Positions 33,246 to 41,210 of a stretch of 64,000 nucleotides of DNA are shown piece after piece. The notes below the pieces were generated by a model that saw only the letters and a list, made by a program, of their open reading frames with translations, was not told the DNA's origin and ran no database searches. The stretch covers positions 7,816,001 through 7,880,000 of the forward strand of contig NZ_CP107841.1 in NCBI RefSeq assembly GCF_036346855.1. Direction: 5' to 3'. The first letter of the stretch is position 1. Every line of letters begins with the position of its first letter. The stretch is from Streptomyces europaeiscabiei. GTDB lineage: Bacteria > Actinomycetota > Actinomycetes > Streptomycetales > Streptomycetaceae. A program made the position numbers and the translations under genes.

Positions 33246-34490
33246 ATGACGCTCCCACGCGATCGAAGCCGGGCGGACACCCCCGGCAGGGCAGAAGAAG
33301 AGCCCCGCACCACCGCGGGTACCACCGGGCGGGTCCGGGGGAGCGGAGGGACGGGGCCAGGTGAGGCGGCCGGGGGAGAGAGGGCGCCGGGTGCGACCCG
33401 GCCTGGCGAGCGGTCCCGGCTCGGCGAGGCGGGTCGGCCTGGTGAGGGTCGTCTCGCGGGTGAGGGGGGTCCGCCCGGTGGGGATGCCCCTCTTGGGGAC
33501 GGCTGTACCGCGGGCGAGTTCCCCCGGCCCGGTGAGGCCCGTACCGCTGACGGAGGTGCCCACCCCGGCACGGATGTCGACGCCCGCGGCGACGTTGCTC
33601 ACCGGGGCGGCGGCCGTACCTCCGACGAGGACCCCCGCCTCGGCGACAACGTCCCCGCAGCCCCCGGCGGAGTCCGCCCCGGCGTGCGTGCCGGCGCGGA
33701 CGCGGGCGCCGGCACGGATCCGGGCGCGGGCCCGGCCGCCGTCATGACGGCCGCCGCCGACCGGATCATCGCCCGAGGCGAGGCGCACGTGTGGTGGTGG
33801 CGCTGCCCCGAGCGGGTCGACCCTGCCGACCTCGCGCTGCTGGGCACGGAGGAGTTCCGGCGTGCCCTCGGCATGCTCGCCGAACGGGACGCCGCCGAGT
33901 TCGTGCGCACCCGGGCCGGAGCGCGCCGCGCGCTGGGCGAACTGCTCGACATCTCCCCGGCCACCGCCCTGCTGGGACACCGGCGCTGCCCGGGCTGCGG
34001 CGCGGACGACCACGGCCCGCCGCTGCTGGTGCGCCCCGGGCTCCCGCTGGCGATCAGCCTGAGCCGTACGGCCGGCTGGGGCGTCTTCGTGGTCGGCGCC
34101 GGCCTCGGCATCGGCGTGGACGCGGAGGCACTGCGCCCGGTGCGCGAGAGCCTGTACGCCGGGTCCGTACTGACCGCGGCCGAGCGGCGCCATCTGGACG
34201 CCATGTCGCCGGGCCCGGCCAGGCACGCCGCGTTCCACCGGGTCTGGACCCGCAAGGAGGCCGTCGTCAAGGCGGTCGGCGTGGGCCTCGTCGGCACGGA
34301 GCTGGACCAGCTGGAAACCCACCCCGACCAGGACGGACCGCTGCGCGTCACCCACCACGGCATCGGCCGCCCCACCGAGTGGACGGTGGAGGACCTGCGC
34401 CTCTCCGACCACCTCGCGGTGGCCCTGGCCCGTGCGGCCGGCCCCGCGGCCCGCGGCCCGGTCCACCTCCACCCGCCCACCGGCCCGTGA
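33246..34490 (+). CDS. Sfp-type phosphopantetheinyl transferase (second copy) with long disordered N-terminus
   Basis: The last ~245 of 414 residues are a complete Sfp-family domain: TRAGARRALGELLD near residue 221, SLSRTAGW near 275, GVDAEAL near 296 (catalytic Asp and Glu kept, DVE changed to DAE) and WTRKEAVVKAVG near 336. The domain resembles the first PPTase (26606-27421) throughout, suggesting duplication. The first ~165 residues are Gly/Pro/Arg/Glu-rich and low in complexity. The start at 33246 follows AAGGAG. An alternative ATG at 33744 would give a domain-only protein but has no clear RBS. Two PPTases in one cluster suggests different carrier targets or redundancy. Confidence 0.85.
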   Translation: MTLPRDRSRADTPGRAEEEPRTTAGTTGRVRGSGGTGPGEAAGGERAPGATRPGERSRLGEAGRPGEGRLAGEGGPPGGDAPLGDGCTAGEFPRPGEARTADGGAHPGTDVDARGDVAHRGGGRTSDEDPRLGDNVPAAPGGVRPGVRAGADAGAGTDPGAGPAAVMTAAADRIIARGEAHVWWWRCPERVDPADLALLGTEEFRRALGMLAERDAAEFVRTRAGARRALGELLDISPATALLGHRRCPGCGADDHGPPLLVRPGLPLAISLSRTAGWGVFVVGAGLGIGVDAEALRPVRESLYAGSVLTAAERRHLDAMSPGPARHAAFHRVWTRKEAVVKAVGVGLVGTELDQLETHPDQDGPLRVTHHGIGRPTEWTVEDLRLSDHLAVALARAAGPAARGPVHLHPPTGP

Positions 34491-34565
34491 CCCGGCGGCC
34501 CACCCCCGAAAGCCAGGGCTCCGACCGCAGTCCCGACCGCACCCCGAGAGAGGACGTCACGCATC

Positions 34566-35108
34566 ATGACCACGGAATCCGTCGCACCGCCGGCCCGTCG
34601 CGCGGACCTCGACACCACACTCCGCAGGCCCCGCACAGGTCATCTGTCCGCCGCCGAACTGGCCATGTACTTCGACACACTCGCCGAGGCCGTTCGGCGG
34701 GTCGACCCCGGCCCGTCCGCGCCGTGCGGCTGGGAGAGCCGGGAGCGGCTGTGGTTCTCCACCTGGGTGCGCGCGGCCTACGAACACCCCCTGTCGGCAG
34801 CTGTGTTCGGCCACCCCGACGCCGGTGTGGCCCGTTCCGCGCAGCACCGCCAGGCTGCCGAACTCGGTCTGCGCATGGACGTCTCGGGCACCGGTGTCCG
34901 CCCCGCCCGCCCAACCCCCCAGGTCCGCGCGGCCGCAGCCGTGGCCGCGGTCTGGTCGGTCACCGCGCTGGCCGTCACGCAGTCCCCGCGGCCCCCGCGC
35001 GAGCGCGTCGTCTCCGACGCCTGGCTGATCGCCCAGGAGATCATCGCCCCGGCCCTGCCGACAGCCGGACCCGGCCTCACCCGCGCTCGCGCCCGCGGCG
35101 CGTGGTGA
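34566..35108 (+). CDS. Small protein of unknown function after the second PPTase
   Basis: This 180-residue protein starts 76 nt after the PPTase stop, with a GAGAGAGGA-type RBS. The N-terminal ~100 residues are mixed alpha/charged (HLSAAELAMYFDTLAEAVRR near residue 27, then RERLWFSTWVRAAYEHPLS), with one mildly hydrophobic Ala-rich stretch near residues 120-138. No family is recognised and no motif suggests an enzyme. Position in a SARP-controlled transcription unit suggests a cluster-specific accessory role. Confidence 0.68.
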   Translation: MTTESVAPPARRADLDTTLRRPRTGHLSAAELAMYFDTLAEAVRRVDPGPSAPCGWESRERLWFSTWVRAAYEHPLSAAVFGHPDAGVARSAQHRQAAELGLRMDVSGTGVRPARPTPQVRAAAAVAAVWSVTALAVTQSPRPPRERVVSDAWLIAQEIIAPALPTAGPGLTRARARGAW

Positions 35109-35229
35109 CGTGTCCGGCTCACCGGACTCCCCGTGCGAGGGCGAAGCCGAGCAGGAGACCGCGTACAGGCACCCGCACACGGGCAGCGCCACGTACAGGC
35201 ACAGCCACAGGGACAGTGACACGGCCGGC

Positions 35230-37086
35230 TCACCCCGCCCCGGTGACCGGCGTGCCCCGCGGAGCCGCGGGCGCGAGTGCGAGCGCCAGCGAGGACGCCT
35301 GCTCCCGCGGTCCTGGCGCGTCCCACGGGGCCGCCGCCGCGAGCAGCCGAATGAGCTCGTGGCAGCGGTACAACGGCCGTCCCTGGTCGTCGAGTCCGGA
35401 CAGTTCGAGGAGCGCGGCGTCGACGAGGGACTCCAGGGCGTTCTCCGCCGTGTCCTCCGACAGTCCGAGCCGGTCCCCGGCCCACCGCGCGGGGAACGGC
35501 TCGCCGTCCGCTCCACCGAGCGCCCCGAACACCGACCGCTCGACCGCTCCGAGCTGCTCCACGGAGGACCCCAGGACCCGGCTCAGGTCGAGGTCGCCGA
35601 AGGCGAGTTCGGCCAGCCGGGCGGCGGGGTCGGCGAGCCGGGCGGCCAGCCGGGCCGCCGTCCAGTGCGGCCGGGCCGCCAGCCGGGCGCCCGCGATGGC
35701 CAGCGCCAGCGGCAGCCCGCCGCAGTACGCCACCAGGTCCTCGGCCCGGTCCGGGTCATCGAGCAGCCGCTGCCGTCCCGCGCGGGCGGCCAGCAGATCG
35801 AGGCCCGCCTCCTCGTCCAGCAACGGCAGCGCGAACGTGTCGCCCGCCGTCACCCGGGCCAGCCGCCGCCTGCTGGTGATGAGGACGGCGGCCGGCCCGG
35901 CCGGCAGCAGCGGGGCGAGCTGCCGGTCGCCGGAGACGTTGTCCAGCACCAGCAGCAGCCGCCGCCCGGCGGTCCGCGTCCGGTACAGCCGTACCAGCTC
36001 GTCCAGATCGCCCGCGGGCAGGTTCGGGTCGCTCTCGCCGAGCGCCCGCAGCAACTGCGCGAGCACGGCGCGCGGAGCCCGCGGGGCGCCGTCCGAGCCG
36101 CGGAGTTCGGCGAAGAGCAGCCCGTCGGGGAAGTGCTCCCCGCTCTCGGCGGCGGCCCGTACCGCGAGCGCGGTCTTGCCGATGCCGGCCATGCCGGTCA
36201 CCAGGATGCGCCGCTGCGCGGGCTCCTCGTGCCCCAGCCGCCCCCGCAGCGCCCGCAGTTCGTGCTGCCGCCCGACGAGTTCCCCGTCGGAGGCCGGCAG
36301 CATCGAGGGCACCGGACCGGTCCGCCCGGCCCGCGCCCCGGCAGTCCGCCCGAGCCCCAACTCCCCGCCCAGCACGGCCTGGTACGTCGATCCGAGCACC
36401 TCGCCGGGATCGATGCCGAGCTGCTCGGCGAGGACGGCGCGCCCCTCGTAGTAGGCCTGCAGCGCGTCTGCCTGTCGGCCGCACCGGTACAGCGCGGTCA
36501 TCAACTGGGCTCGCAGCCGCTCCCGTACCGGGAACGAGGCGACCAGCCCGGTCAGCTCCGCCGTCACCTGCTCGTGCCGCCCCAGCTCCAGATCGGCCTC
36601 GATCCGGGACTCCAGGGCGAGCATGCGCTCCTCCTCCAGCGGCGCCAGCTCGGCGTTGAGCAGGTGCTCGGTGACGTTCGCGAGCGCCGGCCCCCGCCAC
36701 AGCTGCATCGCCCGGCGCAGCGACTCCGAGGCTTCCTCGAACCGTCGTTCCGCCAGCGCCCGTCGGCCGTCCCGCTCCAGCCGCCGGAACTCGACCAGGT
36801 CGATCAGGGCGCCGGGGGCGCGCAGCACGTACCCCGGAGGCCGCCGTACGATGTCGGCCTCGTCGCCCAACTGCTTGCGCAACCGGGACATGTACGTGTA
36901 GATCTGCGCGCTCGCCGTCGCCGGCGGATCCCAGCCCCACAGCAGTGAGCTGAGCCGCGCGTCGGACACGACCCGGTCCTGCGCCAGCAGCATGGCGGCG
37001 AGCACTGTGTGAATCTTGGACCCGGAGAGGGCGACCCGTTCGCCGTCCCGTACAGCCTCCACCGGCCCTAGGACCAGAAATTCCAT
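35230..37086 (-). CDS. SARP-family transcriptional activator with NB-ARC ATPase domain (AfsR/DnrI-like)
   Basis: This 618-residue regulator has an N-terminal OmpR-type winged helix (residues 1-95; LLWGWDPPATASAQIYTYMSRLRKQLG is cut here to the hallmark IYTYMSRLRKQLG), a BTAD bacterial activation domain (about 100-245; LYRCGRQADALQAYYEGR) and an NB-ARC ATPase (P-loop GMAGIGKT near 285, LLLVLDN near 360, GGLPLALAIAG near 430). The start at 37086 follows a G-rich RBS; an in-frame ATG at 37113 is less likely. The tetratricopeptide third domain of AfsR is absent. SARPs bind 11-bp-spaced direct repeats, and such repeats precede this gene and five others here, so it is the predicted autoregulated activator of the cluster. 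Confidence 0.92.
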   Translation of the reverse strand: MEFLVLGPVEAVRDGERVALSGSKIHTVLAAMLLAQDRVVSDARLSSLLWGWDPPATASAQIYTYMSRLRKQLGDEADIVRRPPGYVLRAPGALIDLVEFRRLERDGRRALAERRFEEASESLRRAMQLWRGPALANVTEHLLNAELAPLEEERMLALESRIEADLELGRHEQVTAELTGLVASFPVRERLRAQLMTALYRCGRQADALQAYYEGRAVLAEQLGIDPGEVLGSTYQAVLGGELGLGRTAGARAGRTGPVPSMLPASDGELVGRQHELRALRGRLGHEEPAQRRILVTGMAGIGKTALAVRAAAESGEHFPDGLLFAELRGSDGAPRAPRAVLAQLLRALGESDPNLPAGDLDELVRLYRTRTAGRRLLLVLDNVSGDRQLAPLLPAGPAAVLITSRRRLARVTAGDTFALPLLDEEAGLDLLAARAGRQRLLDDPDRAEDLVAYCGGLPLALAIAGARLAARPHWTAARLAARLADPAARLAELAFGDLDLSRVLGSSVEQLGAVERSVFGALGGADGEPFPARWAGDRLGLSEDTAENALESLVDAALLELSGLDDQGRPLYRCHELIRLLAAAAPWDAPGPREQASSLALALAPAAPRGTPVTGAG

Positions 37087-37127
37087 GGGGCACCCCCCTT
37101 CTGGTGTGGCCATTCCTACAGTTGAAG

Positions 37128-37160
37128 AAGGTAGGAGGCGCCGTTATTGGCGGGTTATCG
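37128..37160 (-). promoter_or_regulatory. SARP-type site and promoter of the SARP gene (autoregulation)
   Basis: On the minus strand ATA repeats start at 37158 and 37147 (CGATAACC, CAATAACG), 11 bp apart. The hexamer TACCTT (37133-37128) begins 14 nt after the second ATA and fits a TANNNT -10 box. The start codon lies at 37086. Confidence 0.74.
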
Positions 37161-37719
37161 CCGCGGCGCGGTCCGCTCCCCGGGCCGATGTGTCGTGATC
37201 TCCACCGCAGCTCAACCGCCCTTCTGCCCGCCGCTCCACGGGGCCTGGCACCGAGTCATGAACACACCTCCCTCGGCGCCGGCCGGGCCATCGACCTGGG
37301 CCTCCCCGACTGCCGGGCTCCGGTGCACCGCCTCGGGGTCACCCGGGACACCGGCGAACAGCAGCCGCTCGGCCCGTACGTCACCGGCATGTTCGCCTCT
37401 CCGGTCGTCGACCTGAAGGACGCGGGCGACGACGCCGGTTCCCCCAGTGCCTGCGGGGCGCGTACCCGGGACTGGCCAGGACGGCCCTGAAGCAGGAGTG
37501 CCCCACGACGAACGCGACCCGCGGGTGTGCGCCCCGCGGCCCGTACACCGGGGCCGGATACCCGGATCTCGGAAAGTCGGAAAGTCTGAGCACTTTCCGG
37601 TAGCGGCAGTGCCTGGCCGCGATGTAGGGCGGACGCCTTCGGCCGGCGTTGTCCGGGTTCTCGGGCACGGACCCTGACGAGAAGGGAAAGCGCGCGGGCA
37701 GTGCCGAGGGGAAGCCGCG
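37161..37719. other. Gene-poor stretch with a possible coding remnant
   Basis: No complete gene is seen. In one plus-strand frame (about 37,257-37,440) a stretch including AIDLGLPDCRAPVHRLG and PYVTGMFASPVVDL looks like genuine protein, but it has no clear start or RBS and no family I recognise. It may be a remnant marking the boundary of the cluster. The remainder shows nothing definite. Confidence 0.4.
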
Positions 37720-38353
37720 ATGTCCGAACCGCTCTACGTTCCCGTTCTGCCCGTGCCCGGCGGCATGCCCGGATGGCTCACGAGCGTCTCCGCCCGGACA
37801 TACAGGCGGTGGTCGCGCCCCTTTGGAACCTCCCACCCTCCCCAGGAGTGGCTCCGGCGGAACTGGCGAAGGCCCACTGGCAAAGGGAACTGCGCCGCGT
37901 GAGAGGCGCGCACCGGCGCCGTCGGGGCTGGATCGACGCCCCGTTCGCCGAGGCCGCGCAGATACCGGCGCGCGCCGTGATCCTGGCGGAGTACAGCGCA
38001 CGCTCCTGCTTGCTGCGCCCGGTGACCGGGCCCGAGCGGAGCGAGGCACAGCAGACGGCCGCGGTGCAGACCGCCCGCCGCTGCGGCTGTGGGGCCGGTG
38101 TCCGCGTCCGCACTGCCGGGGGAGTGGGACGGAGCCACCGTCGATGCCGTCGGTGGACTGCTGGCCCGGATCGACCGGGAGGTGGCCGTCGACCTGCTGC
38201 TGGACCTGGGCACCGCCCTGCCCGTTCGCCCGGGATGCGGGAAAGGAGGCGCTGCCTGCCCTGGACGCTCTCGTGACCCTGGCCGACGACGGGCGGACGG
38301 TCGCCGTACCCGGCGGGGCCTTCCCCCAGGTCTCGGACGACATGCAGCAGTGA
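37720..38353 (+). pseudogene. Decayed beta-family (T4 beta-like) protein gene
   Basis: The start MSEPLYVPVLP is followed by LRPDIQAVVAPLWNLPP and RGWIDAPFAEAAQIPA in a second frame, EWDGATVDAVGGLLARID and VDLLLDLGTALP in a third, and DAGKEALPALDALVTLADDGR in yet another phase, before a stop at 38353. Together these parts give the N-terminal two thirds of a beta-family protein (Pfam Beta_protein), a family common in Streptomyces and named after a phage T4 protein. At least three frameshifts (near 37,760, 38,090 and 38,220) and loss of the C-terminal third make it a pseudogene. Confidence 0.68.
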
Positions 38354-38658
38354 TCCGGAAGACGGTGGGGATGAACCAGTCGTACGTCGTGCCGGGGGCC
38401 GTCGGATCGGGCCATGGCTTCTGCATCGGCAGACAGACGAGGTCGCCTTCAACGATCAGCGCGACCGGAGGGGGCGGCGCGTTACCGGTCAAGGGGATCT
38501 TGCGGAATCCGTCCGCCAGGAATGCGCGCCCGTTGCCGGGCACGTTGGGATCGTTCGAGGGCGAGCAGGCACTGCAGATTTCGGTGATCTCCGGCGACGA
38601 CGCGGTCGCCTCCGGTTTCCCGGCGCGCGGCCTGGGCGGTGCGTTGCGCCGCGCCGGC
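38354..38658 (-). other. Possible coding remnant, minus strand
   Basis: No complete gene. A minus-strand frame at about 38,618-38,354 reads plausibly as protein (NDPNVPGNGRAFLADGFR, then VALIVEGDLVCLPMQKPW and YDWFIPTVFRITAA). It has no clear start and no stop before it runs into antisense of the pseudogene. I recognise no family; it may be the end of a deleted gene. Confidence 0.35.
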
Positions 38659-39108
38659 TCAGTCCGTACCGGGCGAACCGCGCCGGGGCGACGGTTCGGC
38701 GGCCCGGCGCGGGGTCTCCGACGGCGCGATGGTCGCGGCATCGGAGCGGGTGGGTGGGATCGAGGGGACGGGACTCGGGGGCTGTTCGGTGGGCGGAGGG
38801 GTGTCGGGGGTGCGGGAGGCCGACGGAGTGGGGGACGGGCTGGTCGCGGGGCGCGGGGCCATGGGGACCGACGGGGAGGTGGGGGCGTCGTTCCTGGCGA
38901 GGTGCAGGGGGAGGGCGATGAGGGCGACGGCCGCGCAGGTCGCGGCGGCGCCGACCGCGGCCCGGACGAGGCGGCGGCGGGCCGCGGTGCGACGGATCGT
39001 CTCGTAGCGGCCGGGGGGCGGGCCGAGACGGTCGGCCGGGGGGCCCAGGATGATGGTGAGCGGGTCGTCGGGCTCGAAGTCCGGGCCCTCGTCAGGGCGT
39101 GTGATCAA
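38659..39108 (-). CDS. Small membrane-anchored protein next to the ECF sigma factor
   Basis: This 149-residue protein starts at a TTG (39108) inside the 3' end of the sigma-factor gene. It has a basic segment (RRTAARRRLVRAA), one membrane helix near residues 50-68 (AAVGAAATCAAVALIALPLHLA) shown here only by its core AAATCAAVALIAL, and an outer tail dominated by Pro, Ser and Thr. That layout, coupled to an ECF sigma gene, is typical of small regulators or anti-sigma-like proteins, but there is no zinc-binding anti-sigma motif. Function is not established. Confidence 0.65.
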   Translation of the reverse strand: MITRPDEGPDFEPDDPLTIILGPPADRLGPPPGRYETIRRTAARRRLVRAAVGAAATCAAVALIALPLHLARNDAPTSPSVPMAPRPATSPSPTPSASRTPDTPPPTEQPPSPVPSIPPTRSDAATIAPSETPRRAAEPSPRRGSPGTD

Positions 39109-39730
39109 GGCTTCTCCTCAGGTGGGCGCGGAGCAGTTCGCGGGCCGCGTGGAGGTCGGCCTTGACGGTTCCTTCCTTGCGTCCGGTCAGCACGGACACC
39201 TCCCGGATCGGCATGTCAGCGTAGTAGTGCAGGAGGATCGGCACGCGCAGCCGTTCGGGCAGCGACTGCACGAGCAGCCGTACCGAGGGGTCCGACTGTT
39301 CGGCATGGTCGGGCAGCGGGCGCACCGAGGCCTCGGCCGTTGCCCGGCGCATCGCCTTGCGTTCGCGTTCGAGCTTGCGCCAGTGGTCCCGGACGAGGTT
39401 GGCCGCGGTGACGTAGAGGAAACCGTGCGGCTCCGCCACGGACGTCCAGCGGGCCCAGAGCCGTGTGAACGCCTCCGACGCGATCTCGTGGGCCGTCTCG
39501 TCGTCGTCGACCAGCCGACGGCACCAGCCGGCGAGGCGCGGGTAGAGGGCGGCGAACAACTCGGACGCGGCCTTCTCACGGGACCGTTTCAACACTCTCC
39601 ATGGTCGTGGTGGTGCGGCAAGTGGCAGTGGGAGGCCGGTGGTTGGCGGGTCGGCCGGCCGGCCGTGCGTCACCGGACGGTGTGTCACCGGACCGTGCGC
39701 CGTAGGGCCCCGTGTCGTCAGGCCCCGCAT
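39092..39730 (-). CDS. ECF-family RNA polymerase sigma factor (SigE-like)
   Basis: This 212-residue frame includes region 2 (ETAHEIASEAFTRLWARW near residue 80, followed by AANLVRDHWRK) and region 4 (LPERLRVPILLHYYADMP and VSVLTGRKEGTVKADLHAARELLR near 165-200), the two DNA/core-binding regions of ECF sigma factors. The ATG at 39730 overlaps the stop of the sortase gene (TGATG), which favours it. A later start near residue 47 would remove the Pro/Thr-rich N-terminus. It probably controls an envelope-related response together with the sortase and LAGTG protein upstream. Confidence 0.85.
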   Translation of the reverse strand: MRGLTTRGPTAHGPVTHRPVTHGRPADPPTTGLPLPLAAPPRPWRVLKRSREKAASELFAALYPRLAGWCRRLVDDDETAHEIASEAFTRLWARWTSVAEPHGFLYVTAANLVRDHWRKLERERKAMRRATAEASVRPLPDHAEQSDPSVRLLVQSLPERLRVPILLHYYADMPIREVSVLTGRKEGTVKADLHAARELLRAHLRRSLDHTP

Positions 39731-40359
39731 CACCGGTCCGCGGTGCTCAGTGTGGCGAAGACGATCACGTTGTCGCGGTACTCGTCGCCCGTGCGCGGAC
39801 CGCCGCAGGTGACGAGACGCAGTACGGGGCGGTCCGCGTTTCCGTAGACCTCGTCCGCGGGGAAGTCGGCCTTGGCGACCGTCCGAACGCTGTCGACGGT
39901 GAACTCCGGTGTCGTGCCGTTCTCCAGGCGCGCCCTGATCCGCTCGCCCCGTCGCAGCCGGGCGAGGCGGCGGAAGACCCCGTCCCCGTAGCGGCCGACC
40001 GTGACATGGCCCAGGATCACCGACGGGCCGGTCTGCCCCGGCGTCGGCGAGTGCTCGTACCAGCCCGCCCGGTCGTGCGCCGTGATCGGCGGCACCTCCA
40101 CGGTGCCGTCCGGCGCCAACCCCAGCCGGATGACGGGGGTGTCGACCTCGATGGCCGGGATCAGCAGTCTGACCGGGACCGAACGGCCGAGTGCGCGTGC
40201 GGCGCCGGTGTCGGACGACGAGGGCGGCACGGACGGGGGCCGGGACACGTCGCCCGCGGCGGGTGCGGTCGAGGCGGAGTCGGTTCGTCGGCCGTCGCAG
40301 CTCACGAGCAGCGAGGCCGTCGCCGCGGTGGCGAAGGCGCGCCTGGAGAGCAAGGTCAC
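39730..40359 (-). CDS. Class F-type sortase
   Basis: This 209-residue protein has an N-terminal signal or anchor (RRAFATAATASLLVSC, with a possible lipobox Cys), a Ser/Pro linker and a sortase barrel: catalytic His in ILGHVTVGRYG near residue 117, catalytic Cys in LRLVTCGGPR near 185 and the Arg in EYRDN. Sortases cleave a sorting signal and attach proteins to the cell surface. The gene immediately upstream encodes a protein ending in an LAGTG motif with a hydrophobic tail, a probable cognate substrate. The GTG start overlaps the stop of that gene. Confidence 0.87.
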   Translation of the reverse strand: MTLLSRRAFATAATASLLVSCDGRRTDSASTAPAAGDVSRPPSVPPSSSDTGAARALGRSVPVRLLIPAIEVDTPVIRLGLAPDGTVEVPPITAHDRAGWYEHSPTPGQTGPSVILGHVTVGRYGDGVFRRLARLRRGERIRARLENGTTPEFTVDSVRTVAKADFPADEVYGNADRPVLRLVTCGGPRTGDEYRDNVIVFATLSTADR

Positions 40360-40730
40360 GCCCCGTTCGCCCGCCGACGGCGTACGAGAACGACGGCCGC
40401 GCCGCCGCCGAGGAGCACCGCGGCGGCGCCCGTGCCGGCCAGCACCGCGCTGCCGGACCCCTCCGACTCCGGCGTCGCACCGGTGTCGGGCGCGCCGCTG
40501 GGGACGACGGAGACCTGGCTCGGCACCGGGCTGGCGTCGCTGTCGTTCGGGGCCCTGGTGGGTTCGGCCGAGGACGGGGGCTCGGTGGCCGGGGACGGGA
40601 CCGCGCTCGGTGCCGCCGAGGCCTCCTGCGGCGCGACGGTCGGGCTCGTGTCGTCGGCGAACGCGGGCAGCGCGGTCGCCAGCACGGCGGTGAAGGCGAG
40701 TGCCGCGGCACTGAGGACGGTTCGGCGCAT
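40356..40730 (-). CDS. Secreted surface protein with LAGTG sorting signal
   Basis: This 124-residue protein has a signal peptide (residues 1-~30, ending ALPAFADD), a Ser/Pro/Ala/Thr-rich stalk and a C-terminal sorting signal: LAGTG followed by a hydrophobic stretch and RRRR. LAxTG motifs are recognised by actinobacterial sortases. The ATG at 40730 is preceded by GAGAGAG; a longer in-frame ORF to 40826 is less likely because the signal peptide begins at 40730. It overlaps the sortase gene by 4 nt, so substrate and enzyme are co-expressed. Confidence 0.82.
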   Translation of the reverse strand: MRRTVLSAAALAFTAVLATALPAFADDTSPTVAPQEASAAPSAVPSPATEPPSSAEPTRAPNDSDASPVPSQVSVVPSGAPDTGATPESEGSGSAVLAGTGAAAVLLGGGAAVVLVRRRRANGA

Positions 40731-41210
40731 GAGTCGCTCTCTCTCGTCGGGTTCAACGGGCCGTCCGCCCCGTCCGGTTCGACGGGGCCGACGACTTCGT
40801 GGGCCGCCCGGCGGGTTGCCCGGCACGCGGCGGCATCACGTATCGAGCGGAGAGACGAGACAGCGGCGGGACGCGTTGTAAAGAGATGGCAAAGTCGTTG
40901 GGCGGAGGCTTCCGGAGGGGGCTTCCGGGGGCTTCCGGAGGGGTTTCCGGGGCGGAGGATTCGCCCTGATCCGCTCGGCGTCGGCGTCGGCGGCGCGGAC
41001 GGGCCAGTCGGTGCCGCACAGGACGTGCCCGGTCCGGGCGAGCTCGCGTACAGGCTCCGGGCCGGGACGGGTACGCCGACGATCACATCGTTGCGCCCCG
41101 CCCTGCCCCGCCCTGCCCCGCCCGGTACGCGCGGCGGCGGGGTCCGGATCCGAATCGAGGCCGGTGGAGACCGCTCAGGGACTGGCTGGGGAACTGGCTC
41201 GGGGACCCGC
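40731..41210. other. Intergenic region with short G-rich repeats
   Basis: No gene is seen in either strand beyond shadow frames. About 40,907-40,960 contains several copies of GGCTTCCGGAGGG-like units, and 41,094-41,125 a CCCTGCCCCG tandem. It should hold the promoter of the LAGTG protein and the 3' end of the nitrate reductase transcript. Confidence 0.6.

Noticed and set aside
35110..36948. A 612-codon plus-strand frame opposite the SARP gene
   Set aside because: The SARP on the minus strand has wHTH, BTAD and NB-ARC motifs; this frame is antisense.
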